Of a stretch of 7,651 bases of DNA, positions 6,644-7,651 are shown piece after piece. A model generated the notes under the pieces. The model did not search any database and was not told where the DNA came from. It worked only from the letters and a program-made list of their open reading frames with translations. A program made the position numbers and the translations under genes. This DNA is from an uncultured delta proteobacterium (GTDB lineage Bacteria; Myxococcota_A; Polyangia; Polyangiales; Polyangiaceae): positions 1 to 7,651 of the forward strand of contig CAITLX010000300.1 in assembly GCA_903893335.1 (NCBI GenBank), written 5' to 3'. Every line of letters starts with the position of its first letter. The stretch's first letter is position 1.

Positions 6644-7651
6644 ATGTTCGCTCGCCGCCGCCACGTCCGCCTCCTCGTGGGCCTCTCGCTCGCCGCCATG
6701 GTCGCGGCCCTCACGGTCGCGCTCGGCTCGTGCAGCACCGACCTGCCGACGCAGGCCTCGAGCGCGGTGCTCGGCGGCGGCTGCAGCGTCGCCTCCGACT
6801 GCAACGCGCCGCTCGTCTGCACCTTCCGCAAGTGCCACGTCGAGTGCACCGCGTCGCGCGACTGCCCCGCAGGCCAGCGCTGCGTCGAGACCGACAAGCC
6901 TTACCGCGTCTGCCAGCTCACCGAAGAGAGCAAGTGCATCTACACGAGCCAGTGCCCCGGCAGCGAGATCTGCGCGCCCGACGGCCAGTGCCGCGACGCG
7001 TGCAAGGTCGATCGCGACTGCCTGCCCGGCGACGTGTGCACGCAGGCCGCGTGCGCGGCGGTGACCGAGCTGACCGACGGCGGCCTCGCCGTGGCCGAGG
7101 GGGGCACCCCGCTCGGCGCCATGTGCTCGTACGCCTCGGAGTGCCCGTCGCCGCTCGTGTGCCACGAGGGGAAATGCCAGGCCGCGTGCGCGACGTCGTT
7201 CGACTGCGGCACCAACGCGACCTGCCTCGGCGGCATCTGCGTCCCGCTCGTGTGCGGCCAGGTGCCGGGCGTCGCGCCCGTGCCCTCGTACGCCACCTGC
7301 CAGTTCACCTCCGAGTGCCCGCTGCCGCCCGACTCGACGACGCCGGAGACCGTCTGCCGCGCGGGCGTCTGCACCTGCGAGTGCCTCGACTCGCGCGACT
7401 GCGCGCACGGCCTCAAGTGCATCGCCAACCGCTGCAAGGTCGGCAGCGCGGAGCCCTGCCCAGGCCCGATCTGCGACCTCGCCGGCTCGACCTGCCTGTC
7501 GCTCGTCGACAACTCGACGGCGACGATCCTCGACCTGCGCATGAGCCAGTTCCGCGCGACGTCGCCTCCGGCGTTCGCCACCGCCGTCGTGCAGGGCAAC
7601 CTCTTCGACACCTCGACGACGCTTCACTACGACGACTGCTTCCCGCAGGGC
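6644..7651 (+). CDS. Cysteine-rich lipoprotein with tandem eight-Cys modules (partial, runs off right edge)
   Basis: The frame is open for 336 codons from ATG 6644 to the window end, so the C-terminus is missing. The N-terminus is a lipoprotein signal: an RRRHVR basic region, then a hydrophobic core LLVGLSLAAMVAALTVALG, then a lipobox LGSC with C30 as the lipidated residue. Ser follows at +2, which fits outer-membrane sorting. Residues 47-264 contain 34 cysteines arranged as eight half-repeats of C-x4-(D/E/Q)-C-x5-C-x4-C, with variants, grouped in four pairs. After this come C272, C277, C284 and a less Cys-rich segment with C332. Such motifs are frequent in myxobacterial secreted proteins; all cysteines are expected to form disulfides outside the cytoplasm. 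The gene begins one base after the PEGA-barrel gene, so the two are probably co-translated and may act together at the outer membrane. GGAG at 6627-6630 is a possible but distant ribosome binding site. Long open frames on the opposite strand here are GC artefacts. No enzymatic motif is recognised. Confidence 0.88.
   Translation, partial: MFARRRHVRLLVGLSLAAMVAALTVALGSCSTDLPTQASSAVLGGGCSVASDCNAPLVCTFRKCHVECTASRDCPAGQRCVETDKPYRVCQLTEESKCIYTSQCPGSEICAPDGQCRDACKVDRDCLPGDVCTQAACAAVTELTDGGLAVAEGGTPLGAMCSYASECPSPLVCHEGKCQAACATSFDCGTNATCLGGICVPLVCGQVPGVAPVPSYATCQFTSECPLPPDSTTPETVCRAGVCTCECLDSRDCAHGLKCIANRCKVGSAEPCPGPICDLAGSTCLSLVDNSTATILDLRMSQFRATSPPAFATAVVQGNLFDTSTTLHYDDCFPQG
6782..7435 (+). repeat. 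Four paired Cys-rich modules in the lipoprotein
   Basis: Cysteines are spaced C-x5-C-x5-C-x4/5-C-x3-C-x5-C-x5-C-x4/9-C. Module 1 spans residues 47-90, module 2 98-137, module 3 161-199 and module 4 219-264. Module 4 carries a longer third gap (x12) and one extra cysteine (C245). The residue before the second cysteine of every half is acidic or Gln: SDC, RDC, SQC, RDC, SEC, FDC, SEC, RDC. This is a protein-level repeat; the DNA copies have diverged. Confidence 0.8.

Noticed and set aside
6584..7627. Minus-strand frames of 347 and 223 residues opposite the lipoprotein
   Set aside because: The plus strand has a lipoprotein signal and a strict cysteine register, which cannot be chance. The minus frames show no domain.

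Overview
The window is very GC-rich, and almost every codon in the real genes ends in G or C. Several features suggest a myxobacterium-type organism (Myxococcota, perhaps the Polyangia side): GTG starts without clear Shine-Dalgarno sequences, a TPR-PEGA-outer-membrane protein, and a lipoprotein with many C-x5-C disulfide repeats. This assignment is inferred from style and gene types. No rRNA or other phylogenetic marker was compared.

The left part (1-2814) is transcribed leftward and reads, in order of transcription, mazG (2814-1945), rlmN (1942-809) and the N-terminal half of a biotin carboxylase that runs off the left edge (713-1). mazG and rlmN are 2 bp apart and almost certainly co-transcribed. 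The biotin carboxylase follows after 95 bp and may have its own promoter.

A 42-bp divergent gap (2815-2856) separates this block from the rightward genes. It holds a good TATGCT -10 element placed so that the transcript would begin at the GTG start codon of the next gene, giving a leaderless mRNA. The rightward block starts with an AI-2E/PerM-family membrane protein (2857-3978), whose stop overlaps the start of a crotonase-superfamily enzyme (3975-4757). After a 64-bp gap comes a secreted envelope protein with TPR-like helices, three PEGA-type repeats and a predicted C-terminal beta-barrel (4822-6642). One base further on begins a cysteine-rich lipoprotein (6644 to beyond the right edge).

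The housekeeping genes are orthodox: nucleotide-pool cleaning, 23S rRNA/tRNA methylation and carboxylase. The most unusual part is 4822-7651. It appears to be a two-gene cell-envelope unit: a periplasm-to-outer-membrane PEGA protein coupled to a lipoprotein with four copies of an eight-cysteine module. Within the PEGA gene, about 370 bases (5554-5925) use clearly more A/T-ending codons than the rest of the window. No RNA genes, CRISPR arrays, insertion sequences or phage genes were seen, and no stretch longer than 300 bases lacks a gene.
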